Assembly: GCF_019104725.1 (NCBI RefSeq)
Contig: NZ_JAHRXF010000052.1
Span: 1-40,710, forward strand
Direction of reading: 5' to 3'
DNA: 40,710 nt
Source: Streptomyces corallincola
Lineage (GTDB): Bacteria; Actinomycetota; Actinomycetes; Streptomycetales; Streptomycetaceae
In this document: positions 39,436-40,710 of the stretch, piece by piece
Layout of the letters: every line of letters begins with the position of its first letter
How positions within the stretch are numbered: position 1 is the first letter of the stretch
Program-made: the position numbers and the translations under genes
Notes under the pieces: generated by a model
The model's input: only the letters and a program-made list of their open reading frames with translations
What the model was told of the DNA's origin: nothing
The model's database searches: none

Positions 39436-40710
39436 CTACTTCGCCTGCGCTATGTCGGTGTCGATCTGCCGCGCGGTGTCCTTCAGCCCGGCCTTCAGGT
39501 CGGTGACCTTGCCGCTCTCGTAGTCGTAGCCGAACTGCTGGATCGTCACCAGGTAGGCGCCGCCGTTGACGGACGGGGGCGTGGTCGTGGAGCGCGGGTT
39601 CGCGGCGATGTCCAGGAACGTCTTGAACCGGGGGTCGTACGTCAGCTTCGGGGACTTGAGCGCGGCCAGCGTGGAGGGCACGTTGTGGATGTCGTTGGCG
39701 AAGCCGACCACCGCGTCCGTGTCCGTGGTCATGTACTTCACCAGTTCCCAGGCCGCGTTCTGCTTCTTGCTGGTGGCGGCGATGCCCGCGATGGTGCCGG
39801 TGATGTAGCCCTTGCCGTAGGTGTCGGCCTGGTCGTCGGGCACGGGCAGCGGGGCCACGCCGATGTCGAAGCCGGGCTTGGCGTCCTCGGCCATGCCGAG
39901 CCGCCACTCGCCGTCGAGCTGCATCGCCACCTGGCCGGTGTGGAAGGGGTGCTTGGGGCCCCACTCGTCGCCGAGCGTGGAGCGGAACGTCTCCAGCCTG
40001 CGGTAGCCGCCGAGGTCGTCCACCAGCTTCTTCTGGAAGGCGAACCCCTTCTCGAACGCCGGGTCGGTGGCCACCGCCGACTTGCCGTCCTTGCCGAAGT
40101 AGGTGGGCGAGAGCTGGGCGAAGAGGTGCTCGGTGGTGGACTCCCAGCCGTGGTAGTTCGGCATGAACCCGAGCTGCCGGTAGCTGTCGCCCTTGCGCAC
40201 GGTCAGCTTCTTCGCGTCCGCCGCGAACTCCGACCAGGTCTTCGGCGGAGCCTTGATCCCGGCCTTCTCGAACGCGGTCCTGTTGTAGTACAGCCCGTAC
40301 GCGTCCCCGAGCAGCGGCACGGTGCAGCGGTCGCCGTCGTACTGCGTGTACTCGTTCATCGCCTTCGGGAACGTCGTCTCCGGGTCGATGCCGGACTTCT
40401 GGAAGAAGGGGTTCAGGTCGATGAGGGCGTGCGAGACACAGAACTTGCCGACGTTGTTGGTGGTGAACGACGAGACCACGTCCGGGGCCTTGTCGCCGCC
40501 GGTGCGCAGCGCCTGGTTGATCTTGTCGTCCGTCATGTTGCCGACGACGTTCACATGGATGTTGGGGTGCGCCTTCTCGAACCCGGCGACCAGGGACCGG
40601 ACCGCCTTCACCTCGTTCGGCGCGCTCCAGGCGTGCCAGAAGTTGATCGTCGTCTCCTTCGAGGCGTCGTCCGTGGCGCCGGAGGACGCCTGCCCGGTAC
40701 AGGCGGTGGG
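39436..40710 (-). CDS. csnE: Sugar-binding lipoprotein of ABC importer (5' end cut by window)
   Basis: At least 424 residues; the start lies beyond the right edge. The visible N-terminus reads PTACTGQASSG, where the Cys followed by a short polar linker fits the lipobox of a binding lipoprotein. The sequence continues as a family 1 solute-binding protein: TINFWHAWSAPNE, LVAGFEKAHPNIHVNVVG, PDVVSSFTTNNVG, ALIDLNPF, GLYYNRTAFEKAG, PKTWSEFAADAKKL, AMQLDGEWRLGMAED. It would capture chitosan oligosaccharides or related sugars outside the cell and pass them to CsnF-CsnG. The ROK regulator gene csnR is expected just beyond the window (recalled order). The GTG at 40611 is internal, not the start. Confidence 0.85.
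   Translation of the reverse strand, partial: PTACTGQASSGATDDASKETTINFWHAWSAPNEVKAVRSLVAGFEKAHPNIHVNVVGNMTDDKINQALRTGGDKAPDVVSSFTTNNVGKFCVSHALIDLNPFFQKSGIDPETTFPKAMNEYTQYDGDRCTVPLLGDAYGLYYNRTAFEKAGIKAPPKTWSEFAADAKKLTVRKGDSYRQLGFMPNYHGWESTTEHLFAQLSPTYFGKDGKSAVATDPAFEKGFAFQKKLVDDLGGYRRLETFRSTLGDEWGPKHPFHTGQVAMQLDGEWRLGMAEDAKPGFDIGVAPLPVPDDQADTYGKGYITGTIAGIAATSKKQNAAWELVKYMTTDTDAVVGFANDIHNVPSTLAALKSPKLTYDPRFKTFLDIAANPRSTTTPPSVNGGAYLVTIQQFGYDYESGKVTDLKAGLKDTARQIDTDIAQAK

Noticed and set aside
40609..40611. GTG at 40611 as start of the sugar-binding protein
   Set aside because: The frame continues upstream to the window edge with a lipobox-like Cys and a conserved FWHAW segment, so the gene is truncated by the window and this codon is an internal Val.

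Overview
This is a contiguous piece of a Streptomyces chromosome. The third codon position is almost always G or C, there are GTG and TTG starts and many translationally coupled overlaps, and it carries a melC1-melC2 tyrosinase operon next to a chaplin, a dynamin-like pair followed by a sporulation-type SSB, and LAXTG and Tat-type exported proteins. From memory, the gene order follows the S. coelicolor SCO2701 to SCO2658 stretch (melC1, melC2, chpG, dynA, dynB, ssbB ... csnK, csnH, csnG, csnF, csnE), read in descending numbering.

Region by region. (1) 1-4190 is a surface and development block: a very G-rich start, two small exported proteins of unknown role, a DUF5949-type protein, melC1-melC2, a strong terminator and a convergent chaplin. 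(2) 4378-10458 looks like an accessory block inserted between chpG and a tRNA-Arg(TCT) gene. It holds a single-chain restriction-modification protein, a small possible winged-helix protein and a coupled two-gene module. In that module a membrane protein ends, and the next protein begins, with the same 22-residue Asn/Gly/Gln motif. This is my best candidate for an undescribed system. (3) 10875-15804 encodes the sporulation-septum dynamins DynA and DynB and SsbB. (4) 16108-18559 holds a cell-wall-anchored thioester-domain protein that lacks the thioester Cys, and a secreted SGNH esterase. (5) 18910-24345 has EttA-type ABC-F, a hotdog thioesterase, an unknown protein, a truncated haemoglobin, a Tat-exported acetoacetate-decarboxylase-like protein and a PCMT-like methyltransferase. 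SSB, ABC-F, thioesterase and globin are also neighbours in mycobacteria. (6) 24364-35010, minus strand, is a seven-gene signalling locus, glnX - glnH - helical protein - pknG - PP2C - VWA - FHA. It extends the mycobacterial GlnX-GlnH-PknG amino-acid sensing module with a phosphatase, a VWA protein and an FHA protein. The helical gene just upstream of pknG carries a TTA codon and overlaps pknG, which suggests bldA (developmental) gating. (7) 35339-40710, minus strand, is a csnEFGHK-type operon for uptake and breakdown of chitosan or other amino-sugar oligosaccharides. Its binding-protein gene runs off the right edge.

Intergenic DNA is unusually rich in short tandem repeats of different periods (15, 13 and 8 bp, plus a 32-bp-spaced repeat). 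Two more repeat tracts lie inside coding sequence: a 15-bp His-Met repeat in MelC1 and 9/18-bp repeats in DynB. All assignments rest on reading the sequence and on recalled family knowledge; no database search was run.
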